From: Aotearoamyces nothofagi
Lineage: Eukaryota; Ascomycota; Leotiomycetes; Leotiales; Tympanidaceae
Direction of reading: 5' to 3'
Assembly (NCBI GenBank): GCA_015345905.1
Contig: JADDTR010000014.1
Coordinates: 496,001 to 560,000, forward strand
DNA length: 64,000 bases
Below, one piece after another: positions 33,494-44,192 of the stretch. Below the pieces are notes generated by a model. The model saw only the letters and a program-made list of their open reading frames with translations. It did not search any database and had not been told where the DNA came from. The first letter of the stretch is position 1. Each line of letters opens with the position of its first letter. Position numbers and translations under genes: made by a program.

Positions 33494-35281
33494 ATGGAGG
33501 ACACACCGAACTATACGGAATGGTCGCACGAGAGACTTATAAATAGAGTGACGCAGTTAGAGCAAGAGCTGAAAAATAAAAATGCAAGGTCAGTTACGGC
33601 AACCTTGCTCTCATAACAGTATTAATTTGGGAACAGCGTTGCGCAGTCAAAACCAAAGAGCTGGAAGAAGCCCCGTGCCGAACGCCAATTCGATGCATCA
33701 AAATACTCTACGCGATTAATTGCTTTGAAGCTTGCATATCTGGGAAAGAACTATAATGGCTTTGAGCATCACCTCAATAACAAAACGCCCCTTCCGACTA
33801 TTGAAGAAGAGCTATGGAAGGTATTGAATAAAGCGAGGCTCATATTTCCAAAAAGTACAAACCCGATTGAGCCAGGGGAGGTTAATTGGGAAGGATGCGA
33901 GTACTCAAAGTGTGGCAGAACGGATAAAGGCGTCAGTGCTTTCGGTCAAGTTATTGGGATCAGGGTGAGGAGTAATCGACCTCTAGGGAAGCAGAAGGAT
34001 AGTACGCCAGACAGCGTAAACGGGGATATAGCCGTGAGAGACATACATAATACGTATCCACGCGAGAATGGGCTTGAACTTGCTTCTCCATCTTTATCAC
34101 CATCACGAGACCTTGATAAGGGAACCGGGCAACTGAGTCTCGAGGATGAGGATTTTAAGGACACCCTCTCTTTTGACCCCATAGCCGATGAACTCCCATA
34201 TGCAGCAATTCTGAACCGCTTGCTGCCACCAGATATCAGGATATTAGCGTGGTGTCCGTCACCGCCTATGGACTTTTCAGCACGCTTCTCATGTCGAGAA
34301 AGGCAATACAAGTACTTCTTTACTCAGCCTGCGTTTACACCGGTCCCGGAGCACCTAGATACTCCTTCAACGGCACAGTATCGGCCCACTATGAAAGATG
34401 GATGGCTCGATATAGAAGCTATGCGAGAAGCGGCAAGAAACTATATCGGGGTACACGACTTTCGGAACTTCTGTAAAGTTGATCCAAGCAAGCAAATCAG
34501 TAACTTTGAACGCCGTATCTTCCATGCTGATATCGAGGAAGTAAAAGACACAACTGGCACGCTAGGATTTGTTAATGGTTCAGAATTTCAGCCGTCCGCT
34601 GTAACAGGGAATTCGACAGCAGTAAGAGCCGCAGACTTTCCGAAAGTGTATACATTCACATTGCACGGATCGGCTTTCTTATGGCATCAGGTCCGACACA
34701 TGGTTGCTGTTCTGTTTCTCGTCGGACAAGGCCTTGAGTCTCCTTCGGTAATAAAAGAACTCCTGGATGTCGAGAAAAACCCATGCAGACCCACATATGA
34801 AATGGCTACGGATACGCCTCTTGTACTTTGGAATTGCATTTTTCCACGTGAGGACGACGAGGAGAGAAAGGATGCTCTACAATGGCATTATCTCGGAGAT
34901 GAGTACGGCACAGCGGATTCGAAGTACGGCTCTATGGGATTGATCGAAGACCTATGGAAGGTCTGGCGGGGAAGGAAAATTGATGAGATACTTGCCGGTA
35001 GTCTGATTGATGTTGTTACTTCTCAAGGAGAGGCTATTTGCGATCTGACATCCGACGTCAAGAAAGGAGTCAAAAGCCAAAAGGTCTTTGACGGAGCAGA
35101 CAAACCTCGACTCCAAGGCACTTATATCCCGGTCATGAAAAAGCCGCTGATGGAAGAAGTACAGGCGATCAATGAGAAGTATGCTGTGAGAAAAGGCTTC
35201 GACAATGCCCAGGATATGAAGGATCAAAGATTTCAAAGGCTTAACAAGCCTTCGGCCATAATCGATGACAACGATGAATAG
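33494..35281 (+). CDS. DEG1: tRNA pseudouridine(38/39) synthase Deg1/Pus3
   Basis: Exons 33494..33588 and 33637..35281 encode 579 residues, TruA family. Exon 1 gives MEDTPNYTEWSHERL and a short coiled coil (RVTQLEQELKNKN) typical of Deg1 N-termini. Then RLIALKLAYLGKNYNGFEHH starts the catalytic fold. The catalytic Asp128 is in CGRTDKGVSAFGQV. Later blocks are ARFSCRERQYKYFF, VGVHDFRNFCKVDPS and the HGSAFLWHQVRHMVAVLF signature. The enzyme makes pseudouridine at positions 38 and 39 of the tRNA anticodon arm. A Ser-rich insert of about 60 residues (about 150-210) separates the first two blocks. The C-terminal 100 residues are not conserved in a way I recognise. Confidence 0.93.
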
Positions 35282-35322
35282 CTATTTAGGTAGCGTAATC
35301 GAAATGTATATGATTATGTGCA

Positions 35323-36042
35323 TCAACTTTCATTTGATTCATATAGATGACTACTCTTCCCGCCTTCCTTCTCCCTCTCACTCTTCCCTGGCGCATACAA
35401 GCATCCTCTACTCCCCCTCCACACCGCCTCTACGATTTTCCGCCTTGGCAATAGCCTAGGAAACACAACCACAACCTCCTCCTCTCCTTTGACAACCACA
35501 ACTAGATAATATCTAACCTCGAACCCTCTAAACGCTTCATTTACAAGCACATCCTGGATATTCTCCGTAGGTATAAACCTTGTCGACGCCGACGACAGAT
35601 ACGTCGCACTACTCGAACTTGTCTGGATCCCCAAGCCTCTCAGCACCAACAACGACTCTTCAGTATGTATGCGCAACACCGTTGCATAACCGACCAAAGC
35701 CGAGACAGACAAGAGCAGCGGCAACGGGACGAGCGTCGCGAAGTGTGTGAATGCGACGCCCAGAGATGACGCGTGGATGCTCGAAATGGCGTACCAGATA
35801 AAGTCGTTTGTGAAGAACGGAGGCTTGTAGGTGTACGGTGGGAGAGGCGAGGAGAGTGCGCTCAGCATCCATTTGCTGTGCAGGAGGAGCAGTGTGCTGA
35901 GGCCAAGGACGATGCGCACGAGGAAGCTGGATGCGAGGAGGAGTCGAAGAGGGAGTGTTAATGGTGGCGCAGTGGAGACTGTGAATTCGATGGTGGTGGG
36001 GGAGGGCCGCCGAATGTGGAGGTGTGGAGTTGTGGTCAGCAT
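35323..36042 (-). CDS. GPI15: GPI-GlcNAc transferase subunit PIG-H/Gpi15
   Basis: Intronless; first ATG at 36042 (the frame extends upstream without an ATG), 239 residues. Two hydrophobic helices (LPLRLLLASSFLVRIVLGL and the LPLLLSVSALVGYATVL region) match the hairpin of PIG-H. The conserved cytosolic block follows: ESLLVLRGLGIQTSS, RFIPTENIQDVLVNEAFRGFEVRYYLVVVV and VVFPRLLPRRKIVEAVW. PIG-H is part of the ER enzyme that transfers GlcNAc from UDP-GlcNAc to phosphatidylinositol, the first step of GPI-anchor synthesis. Its 3' end lies 41 bp from the DEG1 stop (convergent). Confidence 0.9.
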   Translation of the reverse strand: MLTTTPHLHIRRPSPTTIEFTVSTAPPLTLPLRLLLASSFLVRIVLGLSTLLLLHSKWMLSALSSPLPPYTYKPPFFTNDFIWYAISSIHASSLGVAFTHFATLVPLPLLLSVSALVGYATVLRIHTEESLLVLRGLGIQTSSSSATYLSSASTRFIPTENIQDVLVNEAFRGFEVRYYLVVVVKGEEEVVVVFPRLLPRRKIVEAVWRGSRGCLYAPGKSEREKEGGKSSHLYESNES

Positions 36043-36456
36043 CCTGGAGGACTGTCTTTGGGGTACTGATGTTGAACCTGGCAGAGCTTCATGGTGTTTA
36101 TATTGAATCTTTATCGATAAGAAACTTGAGAGCTCACCAAAAGTCACGTGCTGCGTATTTCTACGGGGCGATTACGCAGTGGCATGAAAAAAAGCATGCT
36201 TTTTCACGAAATAGTTCGATTAGGTTGGCTAGAACATCTATATCTCTTGCTAATCGAACAGAGGAGGTGACTTTTCTAAACTTTGCGACAAACGGGATTC
36301 ACGAGGAAGTATATTGATGCTCTTCACTGTGAGTAAACCCTTCAAGCCTCTATGATACAATATGTTTGCACTCTAATCGTTATTGAGCCTTCTTGAACCA
36401 CCCCAAACGCCCATCAATGCTATGCAAACCAACCAATGCCCATGTCCATTCCAACC
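36043..36456. other. Spacer between GPI15 and the RS/Hub1-like gene
   Basis: The 414 bp is the GPI15 promoter plus the 3' flank of the next leftward gene. No gene or repeat recognised. Confidence 0.45.
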
Positions 36457-37119
36457 TTAATCTCCGGTATCGACCTCCAAATCAAGTTGCACTCCATTAC
36501 TGACTCCATAATCCTCCAGCGTAAGCTGATCCTTGAACGGCCTCTCCCCCTGCCTCTTGAGTAGAATCTCATGCGGTTCTCGCCCAATCCTCGCTGCGAC
36601 CTGAGCTTTAAACAGTTTGATCGGATCTGACGCCAGGCATGGAATTGCCGCTTTCGTCCCCAACCTATCATTGACATGTACAATGATCATAGGCTCGCCT
36701 GAAGCTATAGGTGCTGATGATGGTTTTGCTGCAGCCCTCTCCGGCGGCTTATCTGTTCCATCTGTGCTCTTCTTGGGCGTCCCAAATTTGTCGGCGACAC
36801 CAAACTTATCTGCTACCCCAAACTTGTCTGCTACCCCGAACTTGTCCTCGACTGATGATGTCTTAGTCTCTCGATTCCGCCGTGGAGACTGCGAGCGCTT
36901 CCTGTAGCCTCGCTCGAGTGTCTTCTCGCCACCATCACGCTCGTCTGTTGTATCCTTACGCTTCTCCTTCCACTTAAACCCTCCGTTACCTTCCTTGCGT
37001 CGAGGCTTCCCGTGACGATCGCCATCATGGTCGGTATCTCGTCGTCGTGGTGAGCGGCTGCGACGTCTTGGTGCCTCATCGCGCATGTTTGCAGGTGATC
37101 TTGACCTTGATCGAGGCAT
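36457..37119 (-). CDS. RS-rich protein with C-terminal Hub1/UBL5-like ubiquitin fold
   Basis: Intronless; start at ATG 37119 (MPRSRSRSP), 220 residues. Residues 1-100 are an arginine/serine domain (RRRSRSPRRR, RKRSQSPRR) of the kind found in splicing factors. Residues 107-128 are a DKFGVA tandem repeat. Residues 144-220 form a ubiquitin-like domain: MIIVHVNDRLGTKAAIPC, then VAARIGREPHEILLKRQ and FKDQLTLEDYGVSNGVQLDL, aligning along its length with Hub1/UBL5 (NDRLG, FKDH-L-DY, DGM-LEL). Hub1 is a 73-residue non-conjugated modifier that binds Snu66 and adjusts splice-site use. Here the fold is attached to its own RS arm and lacks the terminal di-Tyr, ending DTGD. A pre-mRNA splicing role is inferred. 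Confidence 0.72.
   Translation of the reverse strand: MPRSRSRSPANMRDEAPRRRSRSPRRRDTDHDGDRHGKPRRKEGNGGFKWKEKRKDTTDERDGGEKTLERGYRKRSQSPRRNRETKTSSVEDKFGVADKFGVADKFGVADKFGTPKKSTDGTDKPPERAAAKPSSAPIASGEPMIIVHVNDRLGTKAAIPCLASDPIKLFKAQVAARIGREPHEILLKRQGERPFKDQLTLEDYGVSNGVQLDLEVDTGD
36781..36846 (-). repeat. In-frame 18-bp tandem repeat coding DKFGVA
   Basis: Three full 18-bp units and a partial fourth (12 bp) encode DKFGVA x3 plus DKFG. Units differ at synonymous sites, so selection for the peptide is possible. Length may vary between strains. Confidence 0.9.
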
Positions 37120-37926
37120 CGTGATCACTGTGTTGATGGACTCATGAACTCTTGAATCGGCGCAGAATTCAAGATATCTTGCTTTTTGTCGCAAAGTATC
37201 ACCACAACACGATATAAGAGTTTGACGAAATTTCAGAGAATATTCAGGAGAAGAAGTTCAAGCCTTCTACCAATCCAGGCAATTCAATCAAAGCTGTTGT
37301 GGTGTGAAAGTCGTAAGTAATATCATGCTTTGCGAGAGGTTGCTTGGTTCGCTTGCCGTGTGTCCAACTTTGTTGAAGCGTAAGCTGCGCTGAGCGAGCC
37401 GAGCCGGGCCTAGCTGATATACGGATACTGTAATATGTGACGGTTCAGGTAATCTTCGGAAATTCTCACTCGGGCGGAACTTTTCTCTACTGATTACGAG
37501 CTGTAACCCGTGGATTATAGGAGCCGTTCGTACTTCATGTCGTTTCAAATCATTATAATCTAAGCAAACTGAATTTCATTCTGCATATGAATTCACCACA
37601 AGCACTAGATCATCTATAACTCAGGATATTAAATTATAATGACTATAGAAGATTCTCTTACATTTCCTGTTAGACCACTTGAGACATGTAAAGGGTCACA
37701 TTATTGAGAGATCATGTGACAGTTTGATACACTTGGTTTGAAATTTTATGAAGCACTGGTCCAGATACAAGGTGTATGAGAAATTAATTTCTCGGTATGT
37801 AAACGAAACCGTAAGCACTATATGCTAATAGCCTCCATACGCCAGATGATACGAGAAGAGCAGCCATATCCTGAGCGACTGCCAGAGAGAAATGTTGTGA
37901 TACAAAACGCCATGAAACCAATCGAC
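37120..37926. other. Spacer between the RS/Hub1-like gene and NOP58
   Basis: The 807 bp holds the promoter of the leftward RS/Hub1-like gene and the 3' flank of leftward NOP58. The right half is strongly AT-rich. No gene, RNA or repeat recognised. Confidence 0.45.
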
Positions 37927-40191
37927 TTAATCCTTGCTCTTCTTCTTCTTTTTCTTTTCTGACTTCTCAACATCCTCCTCTCGCTTTCGCTTCTTTCCAT
38001 CGCCATTCGTGTCAGCTGCCTTAGCCTCAACCTTCTTCACTTTCTTGATGTCCTTCTTGCTGATAACTATTGGCGTTCCATCTGCGTTTAGCTTGATCTC
38101 CCCTCTTTCGGCCTTGCGCTTGTACTTAGCCACGCTGATGCCAGCGGCCTTAGCTAGCTTGCCATACTTTGCCTCATCTCTCTCCTCTCTTCGCTCCTCT
38201 TGCTCGGCCTTCTTTTGTCTGCGCTCCTTTCTGGCTAGTCTCCGCTCAACCTTGGCCTTTCTTTCGGCACGCTTTGCAGCTTTCTCCTCTGACTTGGCAA
38301 GCCTGCGGGCGTGGCGTTCGAGCTTTCTGGCTTTCTTGGCTTCCTTAGTGTTACCCAATATGGATGATTGCCAGTTGGTTTCTTGCTGAGTAGGCGAATC
38401 TGGTGAGTTTGGAGTGTCGACGGATACGGTAGACAATGTATCCGAATCCTCAGCATCGTTGGATCCGCCATTTGCTATGGGCTTAGCCTTGGTACCATTG
38501 AGGATCGGCGCAGCTTGATCAGCCATTTCCTCATCCTCATCCTCTGACTCGGACTCGGACTCGGACTCCTCTTCGTCCTCATCCTCAGAGCTATCGGAGT
38601 CGGAATCTTCATCCACATCCTCAATAGCTTTGACTTCTACGACCTTCGATTTCTTCTCCTTTTTAGCGTCCTTCTTCGACTTCTTCTCCTCAACAACAGC
38701 AACAGCTGCTGCAGGCTCATCGCCCGCAAGCCCGTCAGCATCGGCATTGTATTTTCTGGCTTCCTTCACCTCCCACTTGCCAGGTGTATCGGCTGCCTTG
38801 CCATTAGGACCGACTGCAACCCCCCTTGGCAGCAATGGTTTGCCCTCAAGAGCTCTGAGATGACGCTCGATCTTCGCACGCGAGGTGACTCCCAGTGCAG
38901 ATCGTTCCTCGTCATCTACATCATCGCCCTTACCTTCACCTTGAGCACTCCAGTCCGACAGCGCATCCACTCTCAAACCGATAGCAGCCTTAGCAGCAAG
39001 CATACGTGCGATTTTACCCTTGTTCTTACCAGTGGCCTGGCCAACGAGTGAAGCATGATAAATGAGACCATATTTAGGTGTGTCATGCTTAGTCTTCAGA
39101 GCACGGAAGAGTGCCTTCTCAGCACCTAGAATCTGGATAGTACTGGCGGGACTTTTTGCAAGGTTCATCAATGATCCAGCATGAGCGATGAGTCTCGCAC
39201 CGACAAGGTCGCCTACAAGCTCTGTCAAGTTGGGTGCAATGGCGTTCATACGAGCTGCAAGATAACTCGAGAGTTGCTGGCGATACTCAGTGAAACCAAC
39301 GACTTGTTCGGCAAGAAGCTGAATGTTGTCTAAATCCTCGGGGGTGATCTCAGTACCCATACTAACTTCCGCTGCCGCCTTCACAGCAGCCTCAATCTCT
39401 TCTGGTAGAATGTCGGCAAGGTCAGATGTAGATGCGCTGGTTCGCATACCCATCTTCAAAATAACTCGTGCGTAGGCAAGATTGTCGTTGACAATGCGAC
39501 CCATCTCTGGGAAATGCCATCCATACCATTCCTTGACACGCATAGCATATGTGTTCAACTCCTTGTCTAGGTCATCGAGAAGCGCAATAGCTTGAACAAT
39601 CATGGTATCAACCTTGTCGGGTGAGAACTTGAGCTTGTGGCGGGATAGTGAATGAGAAAGTCCAAGAGACATAGTGGAAATGTTCTCTGGGAGGAGACCT
39701 GGAATAAGAGACGGGAGATGATCACGGATCGAACGATAGAGTTCGTTAGTTTTGGCGTCTGAGATAGGTGTCAGAGTGAGCCCCGGTAGCTTATTTATGG
39801 CTTGACCAAGCTTTGGATCTGCGACAGCTAGCGATGCCTTCTTCTCGTCTTTAATTGAGTCGAGGAGCTTTGCTAGCATTGGCGTGACCTTTCCCTCAAC
39901 GAGAGATGCCACTTCTTCCAATGCAACGGCCGCACTGTCGAATTTTTGGAAAGTCTTCAACTTCAACCTGTGTAAGAAACGTTGTCAGCAGGTACCCTAA
40001 TAAGCAATAATAAACCCGTATCGAAATATCTCGCGATTGAATATTGCGGATGTTGAGTGCACTCACAGGTTGCAAATCCCCTCCGCAGTCTCTGCTTGTG
40101 CTGCAAGATCTTCATTCTTCAGGAGCTTCTTGTCTTTTGATTTAAACAGGGCATAACCGGCAGCGGTTTCGGTCAGGATGAACAGCGTCAT
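37927..40191 (-). CDS. NOP58: Box C/D snoRNP core protein Nop58
   Basis: Exons complement(37927..39967, 40067..40191), split by a 99-nt intron, encode 721 residues. It starts [17 protein letters not shown]. The NOP5 N-terminal domain has [22 protein letters not shown], then [25 protein letters not shown] and the Nop domain [29 protein letters not shown]. Nop58 directs 2'-O-methylation guides and pre-rRNA processing in the nucleolus. The C-terminal 250 residues are alternating basic and acidic runs ([11 protein letters not shown], a [11 protein letters not shown] run, then KKKKKSKD), longer than in yeast. Only 245 bp separate it from VMA6. Confidence 0.95.
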
Positions 40192-40436
40192 CTTGAGTAT
40201 GATACACGCTGTATCGTTGTTGTGGTGGCTTTTGTAGTAGTCGAGGGTACTCTACTTAAAGAGAAGCAAGCTATACATGCATTATATTTTTTTTTGTTAG
40301 ACTTTATCACCGGGCTTAAGCGAAAGCCTAATCACGTGATCTAGAAGATAGCGGCAAAGCCCCAAGGTAGCAATTGAGCTTCCGCCGACACCTGCGATTT
40401 TCTAACCGACCACGACTGATCCAGCCCAACAACAAG

Positions 40437-41685
40437 ATGGAGGGCCTTTTCTTCAATGTCAACAATGGGTGAGTACAAGTTTAAAACGATTCCTCGTATT
40501 AGTGCTAACGAAATGAAGATATATTGAGGGGCTCGTCAGAGGCTACAGAAATAGTCTCTTAACGGGACAAAATTATAGCAATCTAACTCAATGTGAGACC
40601 ATTGATGGTATGATATGGCAGCCTTCCTATAAATGACTCTGCTAATTTATATAGACCTCAAGCTTCAACTGGGCCCAGCATATGGGGACTTTCTCGCCAC
40701 TTTACCTCCCAACCCGTCGACCTCTACTCTCGCAGCAAGGACAACCGAAAAGCTGATTTCTGAATTCCGATACCTACGAGCAAATGCAGTTGGATCTCTT
40801 GCAAAATTCATGGATTATCTTACCTATGGGTATATGATTGATAACGTTGCACTGCTCATCACTGGCACTTTGCATGAACGGGACACTAAGGAATTGCTCG
40901 AACGATGCCATCCTTTAGGATGGTTTGAAACCATGCCAGTTCTCTGTGTGGCTACGAACATTGAAGAGCTTTACAACAGTGTTCTAATTGAGACACCTCT
41001 GGCGCCATACTTCAAAGGAAGTTTAAGCCATCAAGACTTGGACGAACTCAACATCGAAATCATTCGTAACACACTATATAAGAACTACCTCGAAGATTTT
41101 TACAGCTTCGTCAACAGTGATCCTGAAATGACTGGCACTCCCACGAGCGAAGTCATGTCCGATATATTGGAATTTGAAGCAGACCGAAGAGCTATAAATA
41201 TTACTCTCAATTCGTTTGGTACCGAACTATCGAAGGCTGACCGCAAGAAGCTGTATCCGAGTTTCGGTCGGCTGTTTCCGGAAGGCTCATTAATGCTTTC
41301 AAGGGCAGATGATATTGAAGGTGTCAGGCTGGCAGTGGAAGGAGTAAATGACTACAAGACATTTTTCGATTTGGCTGGAATGGGGTCAACTGGTGGTGTT
41401 GGTGCTGGTAACATGAGCGGTGGTGTAGGAGGTGATGGCAAGAGCTTGGAAGATTTGTTCTACCAGAAGGAGATGGAAATCTCAAAGGGAGCATTCACAA
41501 GACAATTTACGCATGCCATTGTCTATGCCTGGATCAAGCTCAGAGAGCAGGTAAGTCAACCGTGCTCCCTTTATAGAATTATGTTACTGACTACATATTA
41601 GGAGATTAGAAATATCACATGGATCGCTGAGTGTATAGCGCAAAACCAGAAGGAGCGGATTGGCAATTACATCAGTGTATTCTAA
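40437..41685 (+). CDS. VMA6: V-type ATPase V0 subunit d
   Basis: Exons 40437..40468, 40519..40607, 40655..41550 and 41602..41685 encode 366 residues, the family length. It starts [21 protein letters not shown] and ends [16 protein letters not shown], both diagnostic for subunit d. Conserved middle blocks include [26 protein letters not shown] and [10 protein letters not shown] with [18 protein letters not shown]. The protein caps the proteolipid ring on the cytosolic face and links it to the stalk in vacuolar acidification. The first three exons are short; introns are 47-51 nt with GT-AG ends. A Gly-rich [14 protein letters not shown] loop near residue 300 is a usual variable region. Confidence 0.95.
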
Positions 41686-41895
41686 GGGTGTATTAATTGG
41701 GTAAAGGGTGGTCAATTTCCGCCTAGTGCATAATCTTCTGCGGATAGCTCTTCGCATTGCAGTGCCTGTAATTTCATAGCAGGCGAGAAGGCGTATGGAG
41801 ATTGGGATTATGATGTTTATTTTGTTCAATAACCTTACATGTTCTTGTTATTTTCCTATCATACATGCGCTTCATATGCAATGCACACCGATAAA

Positions 41896-42924
41896 CTACA
41901 AACTGATCTCACCTTTCCACGTACCCTCAGTTAAACCTAGAGTCTGGATCAAGTTCTCCCACCTTGCGCCGCCTCTCTCCTTTCTCCGGAGATATGCAAG
42001 CAACTTTTGGCGCTTGTGGACCAGCACCCGCAAATTTCTTTTGTTTATCTTGTCCTTCTGACATCCCTTTTTTCCCAAGTGATCAGCGAGAACCCTGATC
42101 TTAGCGGTCAGTATGGCAACCTGGACCTCAGAGCTTCCCGTATCAGGCCCTGCTCTAGGTGTTTTCTCTGCTAAAGGTGTTGCATCTAGACCTCGAGGTT
42201 GATTTGAAGGGGCTCGAGGACGGAGAGTGGAGTCCGTATTGTGACGACCAAAAGTAGTAATGCACCGTTGAATGTTGGAACGGGTACGATCCTTCTGATT
42301 GCCATTCGCAAGGCTCACAATGCGAGCTACTGCAGCAGCAGCACGCTCATGATTCTCCGCATGTTGTTTGATATCTTCAGCCTCCCGGGCTGGATCTTCA
42401 AGATCTCGATTGGCTGAGATAACTGGCTGTGTGAGGATATACGAGTGTTGGAGAGATTGCTCAAGTTCAGAAGGCTTTAAGAAATGGTTAAGAGGGACAT
42501 TTCTTGCAGCATCTGAGTTCTTCGGGGAGCCGGATTTGCTGTCAGTTGATTTTACGTCTAAAACTGGTAACGGGGTAGCAGTATCGAATGACTCCACGAA
42601 TGTGGTGGTGATTCCTCGAACCGGATCCCCCAACGCAGCCTCTCTTTCCTCCCTCAACTCTTCCTGCCTACTCAAATTTGCCGCTTTTATCTGTCGTGCT
42701 TGTGCCAGCGCATATGGATCACGATGCTTTCGCCGTTGAGCCTGCGATGAAGCATTGGCTATTGATATGATGGGGAGAGGGCCGCACGAGGTTAATGGCT
42801 TTACGGCTGGACGTAGACATACTATGGCTACAATTAGTAAATAAATTCTTCATAGCGGTGCGTGAGACCTACGCATACAGGCTGATGCCCCAAAACGCGA
42901 CAATAGAGGTATTCGTGGAGGCAT
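41896..42924 (-). CDS. Mitochondrial small ribosomal subunit protein uS15m
   Basis: Exons complement(41896..42827, 42873..42924), joined across a 45-nt intron with a GTAGGT donor, encode 327 residues. The N-terminus MPPRIPLLSRFGASACM is basic and hydroxylated, suitable for mitochondrial import. The C-terminal S15 domain carries DTGSSEVQVAILTAKIRVLADHL, NKRNLRVLVHKRQKLLAYLRRKE and RWENLIQTLGL, the 16S/12S rRNA-binding helices. About 200 residues between the presequence and the S15 fold are charged and family-specific in fungi. It is divergent from RPS0, giving a mitochondrial/cytosolic ribosomal gene pair. Confidence 0.9.
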
Positions 42925-43220
42925 TATTAAATGTCTTGTTCCCACGTCTAACCATCCAGCTACCTTAGATACCTCCTCATTTTCTTGAGCTCCATGGATA
43001 AAGAGCTAGGCCATATTTGCTATAGTGCATTGGCCTGATTACGAAGTGTTAGTGTTAATTCCTGAGGCCAAAAGGCTGTTACGGCTATTAGCGAATAGGG
43101 CTAATTCAAAAATCATCGCAAATTATCGAAGCTATCGCGAACTTTCAAATTTTGAAGTCGTCCACCATCTACTCACTACAACACCACAAGATTTGAATCT
43201 TACTAAATCAAATCGTAAAG

Positions 43221-44192
43221 ATGGCTCCTTCTCAACTTCCGGCGATTTTCAATGCCACCTCCCAGGACATTGAGATGCTCCTTGCAGCTCAGTGCCATTT
43301 AGGATCCAAGAACTTACAAGTTCACATGGAGCCCTACCTGTGGAAGACTCGTCCTGATGGAATCAATGTCATTAACATTGGCAAGACCTGGTATGTATTA
43401 TACACGGATATTATGGCACGTTGCGCCTATAAGGACTCGCTCTGACTTACATTCTATAGGGAGAAGATTGTTCTCGCAGCCCGCATCATCGCAGCCGTCG
43501 ATAACCCAGCTGATATCTGTGTCATCTCTGCCCGACCATATGGTCAACGTGCTGTCCTGAAGTTTGCTGCACACACCGGAGCTGTTGCCATTGCTGGTCG
43601 TTTCACCCCTGGTAACTTCACCAACTACATCACCCGATCTTTCAAAGAACCCCGCCTCATCATCGTCACCGATCCCCGCACCGACGCACAAGCTATCAAG
43701 GAGGCCTCATACGTGAACATTCCGGTTATTGCTCTCTGCGATACCGATTCCCCAACCGAGTTCGTTGATGTTGCCATCCCAACTAACAACAAGGCTCGCC
43801 ACTCCATCGGTCTTGTCTGGTGGCTTCTAGCCCGCGAGGTCCTCCGTCTAAGAGGTACCATTGCTAGCAGAGAGGCTGAGTGGGATACCATGGTTGATTT
43901 GTACTTCTATCGCGACCCTGAGGCCGAGGAGAACAAGGATATTGCCGATGAGGCCAAGGTCCCAGGTGCTGATGAGGTTGGACCCGCTGCCGTTGAGCAA
44001 GGATTCGCTGGTAATGCTGATTGGGAAGTTTCTGGTGCCTCCGCTGGCGCCTTTGCTGCCGCTGGTGCCACTGGTGTTGCTGCAGCCAACTGGGATGCTG
44101 CTGGTGCCGATGACTGGGCCGCTGCTCCTACCGCTGCCGGAACTGCTGAGTGGGGTGCTGCTGAGGGAGAGACAAAGACTACCCAATGGTAG
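43221..44192 (+). CDS. RPS0: 40S ribosomal protein S0 (uS2, laminin-receptor family)
   Basis: Exons 43221..43390 and 43460..44192 encode 300 residues. Core uS2 blocks are [76 protein letters not shown] and ALCDTDSP. The C-terminus is acidic with Trp-containing repeats (ADWEV, ANWDA, DDWAA, AEWGA) and ends TKTTQW. It is needed for 40S maturation and stability. Codon use is strongly biased to C-ending codons in exon 2, as expected of a highly expressed gene. The 69-nt intron splits the Trp codon of TWEK. Confidence 0.96.

Noticed and set aside
38630-38863. Phe/Ser-rich rightward frame opposite NOP58
   Set aside because: It is the antisense of the Lys/Glu-rich tail of Nop58.
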